DNA of 33,644 bases from an uncultured Bacteroidales bacterium (GTDB taxonomy: Bacteria; Bacteroidota; Bacteroidia; Bacteroidales; ML635J-15). The stretch is taken from assembly GCA_937982115.1 (NCBI GenBank), contig CALJNE010000054.1, forward strand, positions 1-33,644. Reading direction: 5' to 3'. The number at the start of each line of letters is the position of its first letter. Position 1 is the stretch's first letter. The translations under genes and the position numbers were made by a program. Under the pieces are notes generated by a model. The model saw only the letters and a program-made list of their open reading frames with translations, was not told the origin of the DNA and did no database searches. Shown here one piece after another: positions 17,657-25,003 of the stretch.

Positions 17657-18504
17657 TGTACTTTCATTATTTCTGCCTGAAGCACTTCATAAGTATTTAC
17701 ATCATACACAAATGCAACAATAATACAATTTTGAATTTTCCAATCATTTCCTTTAGTAATAGAATAAGACTTAACATATTCATCACCGAGAGCAGTAACA
17801 TTTGTATTATTCTTAATAACCTCTCCCCATGCTCCATTAAATCCTGCACGCAAAACATGATTATGCTCGTAGTTTTGAATATCTTTAGGAGTCTTGGAAT
17901 AATCGGTTTGCCAATTTATTATATGTTCCTCTGTTATAAAAACAGTTAATGCTATTTTTCTTGAATTTGTTATACTTGTTTTGACTTTGATATCTGCTTT
18001 TATAATATTAGTTTCATTTGAATATTCCGGTTGAATTTCGATAAGATATTCAGGAAAAGAGCTAATGAATTTTGCAACTTCGGTAGGCCATGCAGTATGG
18101 GATAACAATTTATCTTTTGCGAGATTATTAACCAATCCTATAGGTAAAGTGAGCTCTCCGTAATATCCCGGTTCTGTCATTCTTCCACCTAGATAGTCTC
18201 CAATATCTGTACGAAAATCATAATAATAAGCTTGGGTAGAATCCGTCCCTGTAACACGAGCAAAAGCAGTACAGTGAATAGCTACCGGAACCACGGCTTC
18301 GCCATAAAGGTTAACCAGAGAATTAATAGTTTCGTGGGCTCTAGGACAATTCCCGCATTTATGCCCGGTGAAATCATAAATCAAGATTTTACGCCCATGC
18401 CAAACAAACACTCCTTCTTTGGTATAAGGTTCTTCAATAATATCACAGGAGGTAACGAATATTACCAATACAAAACTTATAACTGCGAATTTTATATATT
18501 TCAT
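17653..18504 (-). CDS. Omp28-like lipoprotein with thioredoxin-type CxxC
   Basis: This 283-residue lipoprotein has signal peptide FVLVIFVTSC (Cys20). The mature part has a thioredoxin-fold opening: a strand (ILIYDFTG) followed by HKCGNCPRAHE, with the CxxC at residues 50-53, and a later cis-proline-like segment LPIGLVNN. This matches the Omp28-related family of Bacteroidota outer-membrane proteins. It could catalyse thiol-disulfide exchange on the outer-membrane periplasmic face or surface, which is inference. An upstream in-frame start 32 codons earlier is rejected because it would hide the signal peptide and run into the DUF6029 gene. Confidence 0.82.
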   Translation of the reverse strand: MKYIKFAVISFVLVIFVTSCDIIEEPYTKEGVFVWHGRKILIYDFTGHKCGNCPRAHETINSLVNLYGEAVVPVAIHCTAFARVTGTDSTQAYYYDFRTDIGDYLGGRMTEPGYYGELTLPIGLVNNLAKDKLLSHTAWPTEVAKFISSFPEYLIEIQPEYSNETNIIKADIKVKTSITNSRKIALTVFITEEHIINWQTDYSKTPKDIQNYEHNHVLRAGFNGAWGEVIKNNTNVTALGDEYVKSYSITKGNDWKIQNCIIVAFVYDVNTYEVLQAEIMKVQ

Positions 18505-18514
18505 ACTTAAAATT

Positions 18515-20179
18515 TTAAAACGTTGAAGAAATAGAAACAGATATTCCGTTAGATGCAGGCACATTTCTACAAACACCTCCGATGCACATGACTCCCGCAC
18601 GTTGTTTTCCGTAGCTTAACTGAATTCGTGTGCCTCCGCTAACATGCCCAAATCCAATACTGTAATAATGTTTTTTTGAGTCAAGATTGCCATAATTCCA
18701 GTTATCAAAAACAGTAAAAAACCAACCAGGAAGTGAATATTCAATCATTCCCAGGACCCAGCTACCTTCGTCTTGTTTTGTGTACATGTGTTGAAATTCC
18801 GTTTTTAATGCAGTGGAATTTTCAAATTTATAAGTCATGTCTGCAATACCAATATGAGCATAAACATTACCGTGTCCGGTAATTCCCCTTAATACATCAT
18901 AATTATAAATCAAATAAACATAAGAAAAATTGGAGAGAACCTTTTTACTCCATTTTTTAGAAATTTCAACATTGATATCCTGGAAATATAATTTATTGCC
19001 AATGCTGAAAAATTTTGTATTATAACCATAAGTACCGGAAGCAGGAGGAAATACAGGAGTAGAGTCATTAATTTGTGTTCTTTTGATATCGTGTGCTCTT
19101 GAATAATTCAGGCTTATATTTGTGCCGTATTTACCTCCAAGCAAAGTGTTTTTAGGAATTTTATACATTATTTCGGCTTTAGCTCCCCACTCGCCATTCG
19201 GTTGAGTAGCATAAGGATAGAAAGCGGGCAAAACATAAATATGGTTTTTAGTAATTTCCGGAAGTTGATTAATGTTAAGATCGGTAAGAGATGCATTTCT
19301 ATCGTTTCTGAAGGCCATATTATCAACCCATTTTGTTGCCAGAACAATTCCTAAACCTTTTTTTGCATAACTGGTATTAATAAGCAATGCCTGTCCCGGT
19401 TTGAATATGTAAGAATTATCCAGAGAAGGGTCATTAATTTTATAGGCATATTCACTATTGATGTCAAAGTTTTTGTATTTGATCATTATTCTGCCCGCCA
19501 TTGCAGCAACATTATCGGGGAGATTATATAGCGGATGGTCTTCATGCTGAAATTTACTAACAAAGCTACCTCCGATATTTAGCCTTAAAGAACTTTCTTC
19601 GAGAGATTGAAAAACTTCATTAATTTGTATTGCCCCATCAAAGCCTCGAATAATTCCTGGTCCATGGTTCCAATAATAACGTTGTTTTGCGATAAGTCCT
19701 GTAAGGTTAATCCCTTTATAAAGTTGGTATTTTATTCTGAAGCCATCAAGAGCATTGTCAATTCCGAGCATTTTTTCTTCGTATGAACGCAATACAAGAC
19801 CATTTCCGAATTGTTCATAGAAATTCCCAACAGTGATTTCAATATTATCTTTAGAAAACATAGCCCATCGGAAAGGAATACCTATACCGTCGTTTATTCC
19901 GCCGGAATTAGGATATCCCAATAAGGTATTCATATAACCCTCGTATCTAAAACCGGCACTGAAGTTTTGATTGGAATAAATAAAATTAGCCCATGAATTT
20001 ACGAGAGTATATTCTTTTACGGCAATAGCTCCAATTGACTGGTCTTCGATATAATATTGTGCATCGGTTTGAAAATTCCCGGTAATTTGACCTGAATTAT
20101 TTTCAGTATTTTCCTGTGCCAATAAAGAAAATATTCCTAAACCTATGAGGTTTAAGAATAAAGAAAATATTTTTTTCAT
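18515..20179 (-). CDS. DUF6029-family outer-membrane protein
   Basis: The 554-residue protein has a signal peptide (ending near LLAQ, residue 22) and many alternating beta-strands ending in phenylalanine (SISSTF), indicating an outer-membrane barrel. The segment GNFYEQFGNGLVLRSYEEKMLGIDNALDG is one I associate with Bacteroidota DUF6029 proteins; the assignment is from memory. It lies 18 bases after the TlpA-like gene and 10 bases before the Omp28-like lipoprotein gene, so the three are likely one transcript. A pair of cysteines near the C-terminus (CIGGVC) may form a disulfide. Its role, whether porin, assembly platform or redox partner, is unknown. Confidence 0.75.
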   Translation of the reverse strand: MKKIFSLFLNLIGLGIFSLLAQENTENNSGQITGNFQTDAQYYIEDQSIGAIAVKEYTLVNSWANFIYSNQNFSAGFRYEGYMNTLLGYPNSGGINDGIGIPFRWAMFSKDNIEITVGNFYEQFGNGLVLRSYEEKMLGIDNALDGFRIKYQLYKGINLTGLIAKQRYYWNHGPGIIRGFDGAIQINEVFQSLEESSLRLNIGGSFVSKFQHEDHPLYNLPDNVAAMAGRIMIKYKNFDINSEYAYKINDPSLDNSYIFKPGQALLINTSYAKKGLGIVLATKWVDNMAFRNDRNASLTDLNINQLPEITKNHIYVLPAFYPYATQPNGEWGAKAEIMYKIPKNTLLGGKYGTNISLNYSRAHDIKRTQINDSTPVFPPASGTYGYNTKFFSIGNKLYFQDINVEISKKWSKKVLSNFSYVYLIYNYDVLRGITGHGNVYAHIGIADMTYKFENSTALKTEFQHMYTKQDEGSWVLGMIEYSLPGWFFTVFDNWNYGNLDSKKHYYSIGFGHVSGGTRIQLSYGKQRAGVMCIGGVCRNVPASNGISVSISSTF

Positions 20180-20197
20180 TTACAATATCTTTAAGTT

Positions 20198-20701
20198 TTA
20201 CTTAATTGGTTGCCCTTTAGCAACTTTTTTAATTGCATCGAAAGTTTTGTTTTCGTCTCCGTCGAGGTAAGTTTTATGTTGCCAAACAATTTTACCTTTT
20301 CCGTCGAGTAAGAAAGTATGAGGAACTTCGCCAACATTCATAGCACGTTTAAAATCCCCATTTTCATCGAGATAAACATCAAATTCCCAGCCTTTAGATT
20401 TAACAAATGGACCTACAGAATTTGAACTGCGAGAATTATCCGTTGAAATTGCAATAATTTTTACGCCTGTTTCCTCTTTCCATTCATCATAATTTTCATT
20501 AAAAGCATTCAGTTCTTTAATGCAAGGTTTGCACCATGTAGCAAAAAAACTGATTAAAACCGGTTTCCCGTTATTATTAATAATAGATTTTGTATTTACG
20601 GTTTTACCGTTTAAATCTTTTAATTGAACCGAGGGGACATCCTGTGCAAACACACTCAAAGCTAAAATTGCCAGCGATAATGATAAAATAATCTTATTCA
20701 T
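20198..20701 (-). CDS. TlpA-like periplasmic thioredoxin
   Basis: This is a predicted periplasmic thiol-disulfide oxidoreductase (167 residues). A signal peptide ends near AQ (residue 20). The thioredoxin fold carries the active site WCKPC (Cys57 and Cys60) in FFATWCKPCIKELNAF, and the cis-Pro segment GEVPHTFLLDGKGKIVW is intact. The family (TlpA/ResA) usually reduces disulfides in the periplasm, for example in cytochrome maturation. Here the operon context points to the Omp28-like CxxC protein and two outer-membrane barrels downstream. A -7 element lies 18-25 bases upstream. Confidence 0.88.
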   Translation of the reverse strand: MNKIILSLSLAILALSVFAQDVPSVQLKDLNGKTVNTKSIINNNGKPVLISFFATWCKPCIKELNAFNENYDEWKEETGVKIIAISTDNSRSSNSVGPFVKSKGWEFDVYLDENGDFKRAMNVGEVPHTFLLDGKGKIVWQHKTYLDGDENKTFDAIKKVAKGQPIK

Positions 20702-20718
20702 AATTTAGTCGTTTTTTG

Positions 20719-20726
20719 CAAAAATA
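20719..20726 (-). promoter_or_regulatory. -7 promoter element of the tlpA-like/DUF6029/Omp28/ubiX operon
   Basis: On the minus strand this reads TATTTTTG, a perfect TAnnTTTG element, 18 bases upstream of the first start codon. It is downstream of the strong 20755-20788 terminator, so the operon would start afresh here. The -33 position has no clear TTG at normal spacing. Confidence 0.5.
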
Positions 20727-20754
20727 AAAAAATTAAAATTCACACGATTAATAC

Positions 20755-20788
20755 AAAAAACATTCCGAAAAAATTCGGAATGTTTTTT
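20755..20788. terminator. Strong terminator between the T9SS Omp28-like gene and the downstream operon
   Basis: A 15-bp perfect stem (20755-20769 with 20774-20788; core CATTCCGAA/TTCGGAATG) has a four-A loop, with A-runs and T-runs on the two sides. It begins 10 bases after the stop of the minus-strand T9SS gene and insulates that gene from the five-gene operon. Confidence 0.92.
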
Positions 20789-20797
20789 ATTTTAAGT

Positions 20798-22486
20798 TTA
20801 TCTTACGATTACGAGTTTATTTGTTAGAGTAGTATTGTTTTTAGTAACTTTAACAAAATATGTTCCTCCCGGGAAGTTAGAAATATCAATTGAATTATAA
20901 GTATCGGCATTTTGAATTTGATAAACAACTTGACCGATATTGTTTACAATACTAACTTGTGCATCTTTAACATAATTAATATTTAAAATATCATTAGCCG
21001 GATTAGGATAGATGGAGATTTTTTCTTCGAGAATATCATTAACATTAACCAAACTAACAACCGGAATTTTATTTGCATTTAAAACTTCTCTGTTATTAAC
21101 ATTGCCAGTATCCCAATTATTGACAAAAGCTACCAAGTATAATTTATCGGGATTCCATGCCTGGTCATGAGTATAATTGAAAGTTTTTGAATATGTAGTT
21201 CCGTTTTGATTTGAAGTAATTACATTCTGGTCGCCGAAATTAGCAGAAATAGCTTTACGCATAACATTTTTATGATTATAAGTACCTGTTACTCCGGCTT
21301 GAGACCCAGCAACACCATCTTCGATAATATAAAGAGTTAATCTTAAATACTCGTTACGAACATTACCTAACAGTTCCCCATAGACAGTAACTTCAATTTG
21401 TCTAGTATCAGGATTGTAAACACCTTCCATATTAACTGTAACATAAGAAGGCGTATTTCTTCTTTGATCAATTAAGCCGGGAGTATATGAAGCGTCGGGG
21501 AAGAAAACTGGTCCCGGATCTCCATCAGGAGAAAGGAAAGTTCTGTCGAGCATAATTGCAGGAGCATAGGTTGATCCACCGGCATTATAGAATACCAAAA
21601 GCTGGGTATTTTCGGGAATAGTCATTGGGTCTGTATAATAACCAGCATGATGTGCAACCCAAATTACATTAGGCCGAGTATTCAACCAGTTATTAATGTT
21701 AGTTGTAGCAGCAGGACAATTTGGACATTGAGCTGTTGTAAATTGTTCGAGGAGAACTTTACGTTGAGTTGAATTTGCATTTATATAAAGATTTTTTGAT
21801 AAAATATTATCGTTTTCGTTATCTGCTACTCCGTTAGGCAAAAGAACTTCGACAGTTAATTCGTAAATACCTTCTTCAGCAAAATTAACAGGGATATTAT
21901 GAGTAAAATCAACTGTTTGTCCAGAAGCAACATTGCATGTTTTTGTATAAATTTCAGAAGGTTCGCCCGGTGCAATAGTATATCTTACCTGAAATGAAGT
22001 TAGGTTGAGAGTACCTCTGTTTTCGACCTTCCCCTTAATGCTAATGTTTTGTCCGGGAGCTCCATAATAATCAGTAGTAATTTCAAGAAGTCTGATTTCG
22101 TTTTCGGGACATCCGGTGCCCATCCCTGTTACACTGGCTACACTTGAAAATTGCCCTCCCTGACCGATTAGAACTTCGTCATAATAAACTTTATAATAAC
22201 CATTTCCATAAGAGCAGCAGATTCCATCACCGTAAGAGTCGTAAATGAAAAATGCATAACACTCATCCCCACTTACCTCCTGTTCAACAGTAAAAAGCTG
22301 TCCTCCGTTAACATTAGTATAAGGACCTCCTTGCACAATAACAGCATCTGTAAGAGAGTTTTTAAGTTTCCATGAGGTTTCTGAACCGTAATTATCGGTT
22401 TTGACTTCAATTTTAATGGTATGTTGAGCAACAGCTACAGACAAACCAAGAATCACCAAACAAACTAGCGATAAAAATTTTTTCAT
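20798..22486 (-). CDS. T9SS-exported Omp28-like thioredoxin-fold protein
   Basis: This 562-residue secreted protein has three parts after its signal peptide (residues 1-21). Residues 22-125 form a Cys-rich beta domain with DSYGDGICCSYGNGYYKV. Next is a CARDB-like segment (NISIKGKVENRGTLNL...). From about 240 an Omp28-like thioredoxin domain begins with VLLEQFTTAQCPNCPAATTN, including a CPNC motif. The last 75 residues are a type A T9SS sorting domain (IYPNPANDILNINY ... GGTYFVKVTKN ... KLVIVR). The product is therefore predicted on the cell surface or outside. It has its own terminator. It neighbours the Omp28-like lipoprotein operon, suggesting a common role. Confidence 0.85.
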   Translation of the reverse strand: MKKFLSLVCLVILGLSVAVAQHTIKIEVKTDNYGSETSWKLKNSLTDAVIVQGGPYTNVNGGQLFTVEQEVSGDECYAFFIYDSYGDGICCSYGNGYYKVYYDEVLIGQGGQFSSVASVTGMGTGCPENEIRLLEITTDYYGAPGQNISIKGKVENRGTLNLTSFQVRYTIAPGEPSEIYTKTCNVASGQTVDFTHNIPVNFAEEGIYELTVEVLLPNGVADNENDNILSKNLYINANSTQRKVLLEQFTTAQCPNCPAATTNINNWLNTRPNVIWVAHHAGYYTDPMTIPENTQLLVFYNAGGSTYAPAIMLDRTFLSPDGDPGPVFFPDASYTPGLIDQRRNTPSYVTVNMEGVYNPDTRQIEVTVYGELLGNVRNEYLRLTLYIIEDGVAGSQAGVTGTYNHKNVMRKAISANFGDQNVITSNQNGTTYSKTFNYTHDQAWNPDKLYLVAFVNNWDTGNVNNREVLNANKIPVVSLVNVNDILEEKISIYPNPANDILNINYVKDAQVSIVNNIGQVVYQIQNADTYNSIDISNFPGGTYFVKVTKNNTTLTNKLVIVR

Positions 22487-22704
22487 AAATTCAAATTTTA
22501 GTTAATCTTTTAATTAAGTCATCAATTGCTAAAATAGATTATAATTTAATTAAAATGGTTGCACTATAATAAAATTATACAAGAAACTTTTTGGTATCTA
22601 ATAAGCTATTAACTATTTTTACTTGTCTATAAATTACAAAAAAGTGAAAAGATAATTTTGACTAAAAAATTTTTACTTCTAATAAAATTAAAAAGATAAA
22701 AGAT

Positions 22705-22712
22705 TAACTTTG
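22705..22712 (+). promoter_or_regulatory. -7 promoter element of the small T9SS gene
   Basis: TAACTTTG is a perfect TAnnTTTG element, 17 bases before the ATG. This would give a very short leader of about 10 bases. No TTG is present at the normal -33 distance. Confidence 0.5.
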
Positions 22713-22729
22713 CAAAAAATAAAAGATTT

Positions 22730-23452
22730 ATGAAAAGAAGTTTTACAATTATCGGATTTATTTTAATAAGTTATTTCATTTGGGGACAATCGTCTTTTGA
22801 GGTTTTAAATGTGCAAAATGAAGTAATTACCGGAAACACAATTATTATCCCTGTAGGTATTCACGGAGAAGCTGCATATAGTATAAAAATCAGAAATGTT
22901 AGTGGTTCTCAGGTATCTGCAAAAATATTCAAATCTTATCTTGAAGGACCGGCAGAAGGATCTTTTGATTCTATGTGTTCGCCCGAAACGCAAAACAGCA
23001 GTGGCTCATGCGTAACTTCGAGCCAAACCAGTACGTTTATTTTGAACCCCGGAGAAATCTCAGGTCCTGCAGAAATGCACTATGAACACGGTTCAAATCC
23101 AGGATTAACCTCTATTAGATATCAAATCAAAAACAATAATAATCCGGATGATTTTGTAATGGTTATTTTAACTTTCTCAACCCTAACCAATGTAACAAAT
23201 ACACAAATAACTAATTTTGCCATTTATCCAAATCCTGCAATAAACAACTTTTTTGTTGAAAAAAGCAATAGTGTAAAGAAATTTAGAATTGAGGTTTATG
23301 ATGTTTTAGGAAAAATTGTTCATAAATCAGAAATAAGTTCTTCCGACAAAATGCAAATTGATTGCAGCAAGTGGGACAAAGGATATTATTTCGTAAAAAT
23401 TTACAATGAAGCAAAACTGGAAAAAACAGTCAAAATTGTAGTAAATAATTAA
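22730..23452 (+). CDS. Small T9SS type A sorting-domain protein
   Basis: The 240-residue secreted protein has a signal peptide ending near residue 19 (YFIWGQ). An N-terminal beta domain of about 130 residues contains a Cys pair (CSPETQNSSGSC), likely disulfide-bonded. The remaining 75 residues are a T9SS type A sorting domain (FAIYPNPAINNFFVE ... KGYYFVKIYNEAK). I do not recognise the cargo domain. It is divergent from the T9SS Omp28-like gene across a 243-base gap and is followed by its own hairpin terminator. Confidence 0.8.
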   Translation: MKRSFTIIGFILISYFIWGQSSFEVLNVQNEVITGNTIIIPVGIHGEAAYSIKIRNVSGSQVSAKIFKSYLEGPAEGSFDSMCSPETQNSSGSCVTSSQTSTFILNPGEISGPAEMHYEHGSNPGLTSIRYQIKNNNNPDDFVMVILTFSTLTNVTNTQITNFAIYPNPAINNFFVEKSNSVKKFRIEVYDVLGKIVHKSEISSSDKMQIDCSKWDKGYYFVKIYNEAKLEKTVKIVVNN

Positions 23453-23472
23453 ATAAATCTTTAATAAATTAG

Positions 23473-23496
23473 CCCGGAAATTATCCGGGTTTTTTT
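23473..23496 (+). terminator. Terminator/attenuator abutting the yraN start codon
   Basis: A GC-rich 6-bp stem (CCCGGA at 23473-23478, TCCGGG at 23484-23489) with a five-base loop is followed by seven T (23490-23496). The next base is the A of the yraN ATG. It looks like the terminator of the T9SS gene, but its position means yraN has no leader unless transcribed through the hairpin. Confidence 0.8.
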
Positions 23497-23853
23497 ATGG
23501 CCGAACATAATCAAATAGGAATAAAGGGAGAAGAAATTGCTTTAGAATATCTTTTGTCCAAAAATTTTAAACTACTCCAAAAAAATTGGAGATTTAAACA
23601 AAAGGAAGTAGATTTAATAATGATGGATAAAGATGTTTTGGTTTTTGTTGAAGTAAAAACTCGCAGTGATAATTTTTACGGGAATCCCGAAGATTTTGTA
23701 ACAAAAAAGAAACAAAAATTTTTAATTGCTGCTGCCGAACAATTTATAATACAAAATAAATTTGATGGAGAAAGCCGTTTTGACATAATTTCAATTACTT
23801 TTGAAAATCAAAATATAAAAATTGAACATATCCAAGAAGCTTTTTACCCATAA
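23497..23853 (+). CDS. yraN: YraN / UPF0102 family protein
   Basis: This is a small predicted cytoplasmic nuclease-fold protein of 118 residues, the usual UPF0102 length. The N-terminus (AEHNQIGIKGEEIALEYL) is canonical. The PD-(D/E)XK-like core is visible as EVDLI (Asp39) and VFVEVKTR (Glu52, Lys54). Its precise role is unproven; it is often considered a Holliday-junction-resolvase-like endonuclease. The start codon follows a terminator T-run directly, and the dehydratase gene follows 12 bases after the stop, so the two are probably cotranscribed. Confidence 0.93.
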   Translation: MAEHNQIGIKGEEIALEYLLSKNFKLLQKNWRFKQKEVDLIMMDKDVLVFVEVKTRSDNFYGNPEDFVTKKKQKFLIAAAEQFIIQNKFDGESRFDIISITFENQNIKIEHIQEAFYP

Positions 23854-23865
23854 AAAAGATTAAAC

Positions 23866-24816
23866 ATGATACATTTGAATGACATAAACTTAGCCTATAA
23901 AAAAGTAAAAGGTTTTGCACATGTTACACCGTTGTTGAGTTCAAGCCGAATTAACCGGATAATTGGAGCAGAGATTTATTTCAAAGCAGAAAATTTTCAG
24001 AAAGTAGGTGCTTTCAAGTTCAGGGGAGCGATAAATGCACTCAGTATCATAAAAGAAAGCTCCGATATAAAAGAAGTTGTTACTCACTCTTCTGGCAACC
24101 ATGCACAAGCTCTGGCATTAGCTTCAAAAATACTTGGTCTGAAAGCTTACATTGTCATGCCAGAAAATTCGCCTGAGGTGAAAATAAACGCCGTTAAAGA
24201 ATACGGAGGTGAAATTATTTTTTGCAAGCCAACATTACAAGCAAGAGAAGATTCTGCCCAAAAAGTTATTGAACAAACAGGTGCAGAATTTATTCATCCT
24301 TATAATAATTACAGAATAATTGCAGGACAAGGGACTTGTGCTTTGGAAGCTCTTTCGCAAATAAATTTTACTCCTGATTATGTAATTGCTCCTGTTGGTG
24401 GTGGTGGATTGCTTTCAGGAACTGCCATCGCAGTAAAAGAAACAAATAAAAACATTCGGGTTTTTGGTGCAGAACCTAAAAATGCAGATGATGCATACAA
24501 ATCATTTAAAGCAGGTTATATAATTCCACAAACAAATCCAAATACTATTGCCGACGGATTAAGAACCTCACTGGGAGATAAAACCTTTAATATTATTACA
24601 AATTACGTTGATGATATTTTGCTATGCTCAGAAAAAAACATAATTAATGCTATGTCGTTGATTTACGAAAGTTTAAAAATAGTAATTGAACCTTCTGCAG
24701 CAGTCCCTTTAGCAGGTATTATCGAAAACAATGAACATTTTAAAGAGAAAAAGATTATAGTAATCTTGAGTGGTGGTAACATAGATATTAAAAATTTTAA
24801 TTGGCATGCAGAATAA
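23866..24816 (+). CDS. Threonine/serine dehydratase (PLP, fold type II)
   Basis: This is a predicted PLP-dependent ammonia-lyase that would convert L-threonine to 2-oxobutyrate (or serine to pyruvate). At 316 residues it has no C-terminal ACT domain, so it resembles catabolic threonine dehydratase or serine racemase and not the biosynthetic form. The Schiff-base lysine is Lys51 in GAFKFRGA. The SSGNHAQ motif lies at 75-81, the phosphate-binding glycine loop VGGGGLLSG at 177-185, and the C-terminal ILSGGN segment is intact. Threonine/serine dehydratase versus racemase activity cannot be decided from sequence alone. Confidence 0.9.
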   Translation: MIHLNDINLAYKKVKGFAHVTPLLSSSRINRIIGAEIYFKAENFQKVGAFKFRGAINALSIIKESSDIKEVVTHSSGNHAQALALASKILGLKAYIVMPENSPEVKINAVKEYGGEIIFCKPTLQAREDSAQKVIEQTGAEFIHPYNNYRIIAGQGTCALEALSQINFTPDYVIAPVGGGGLLSGTAIAVKETNKNIRVFGAEPKNADDAYKSFKAGYIIPQTNPNTIADGLRTSLGDKTFNIITNYVDDILLCSEKNIINAMSLIYESLKIVIEPSAAVPLAGIIENNEHFKEKKIIVILSGGNIDIKNFNWHAE

Positions 24817-24961
24817 TAAAATATGATATTTTAAATATTTCAAATAAATTTTTATATTTATGTGAAATATATTTATATTAGCCAGAACTTGGATGTAAAA
24901 TATTTTTCTCGTTTTTATACAAACATTATATTTCTTCAAACTTTTTTTAATTAATGTCATT

Positions 24962-24969
24962 TAAATTTG
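24962..24969 (+). promoter_or_regulatory. -7 element of the giant surface-protein gene
   Basis: TAAATTTG is a perfect TAnnTTTG element about 34 bases upstream of the ATG. It is flanked by an 8-bp inverted repeat (24955-24962 and 24971-24978), which could be an operator or a small hairpin. No -33 TTG at normal spacing is apparent. Confidence 0.45.
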
Positions 24970-25003
24970 AAAATGACAAAACCGAAAGTTAAAATCATCA
25001 AAT

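Noticed and set aside
18505-18600. Longer N-terminus for the Omp28-like lipoprotein
   Set aside because: The 32 extra residues precede a perfect lipoprotein signal peptide and overlap the end of the DUF6029 gene; the ATG at 18504 fits.
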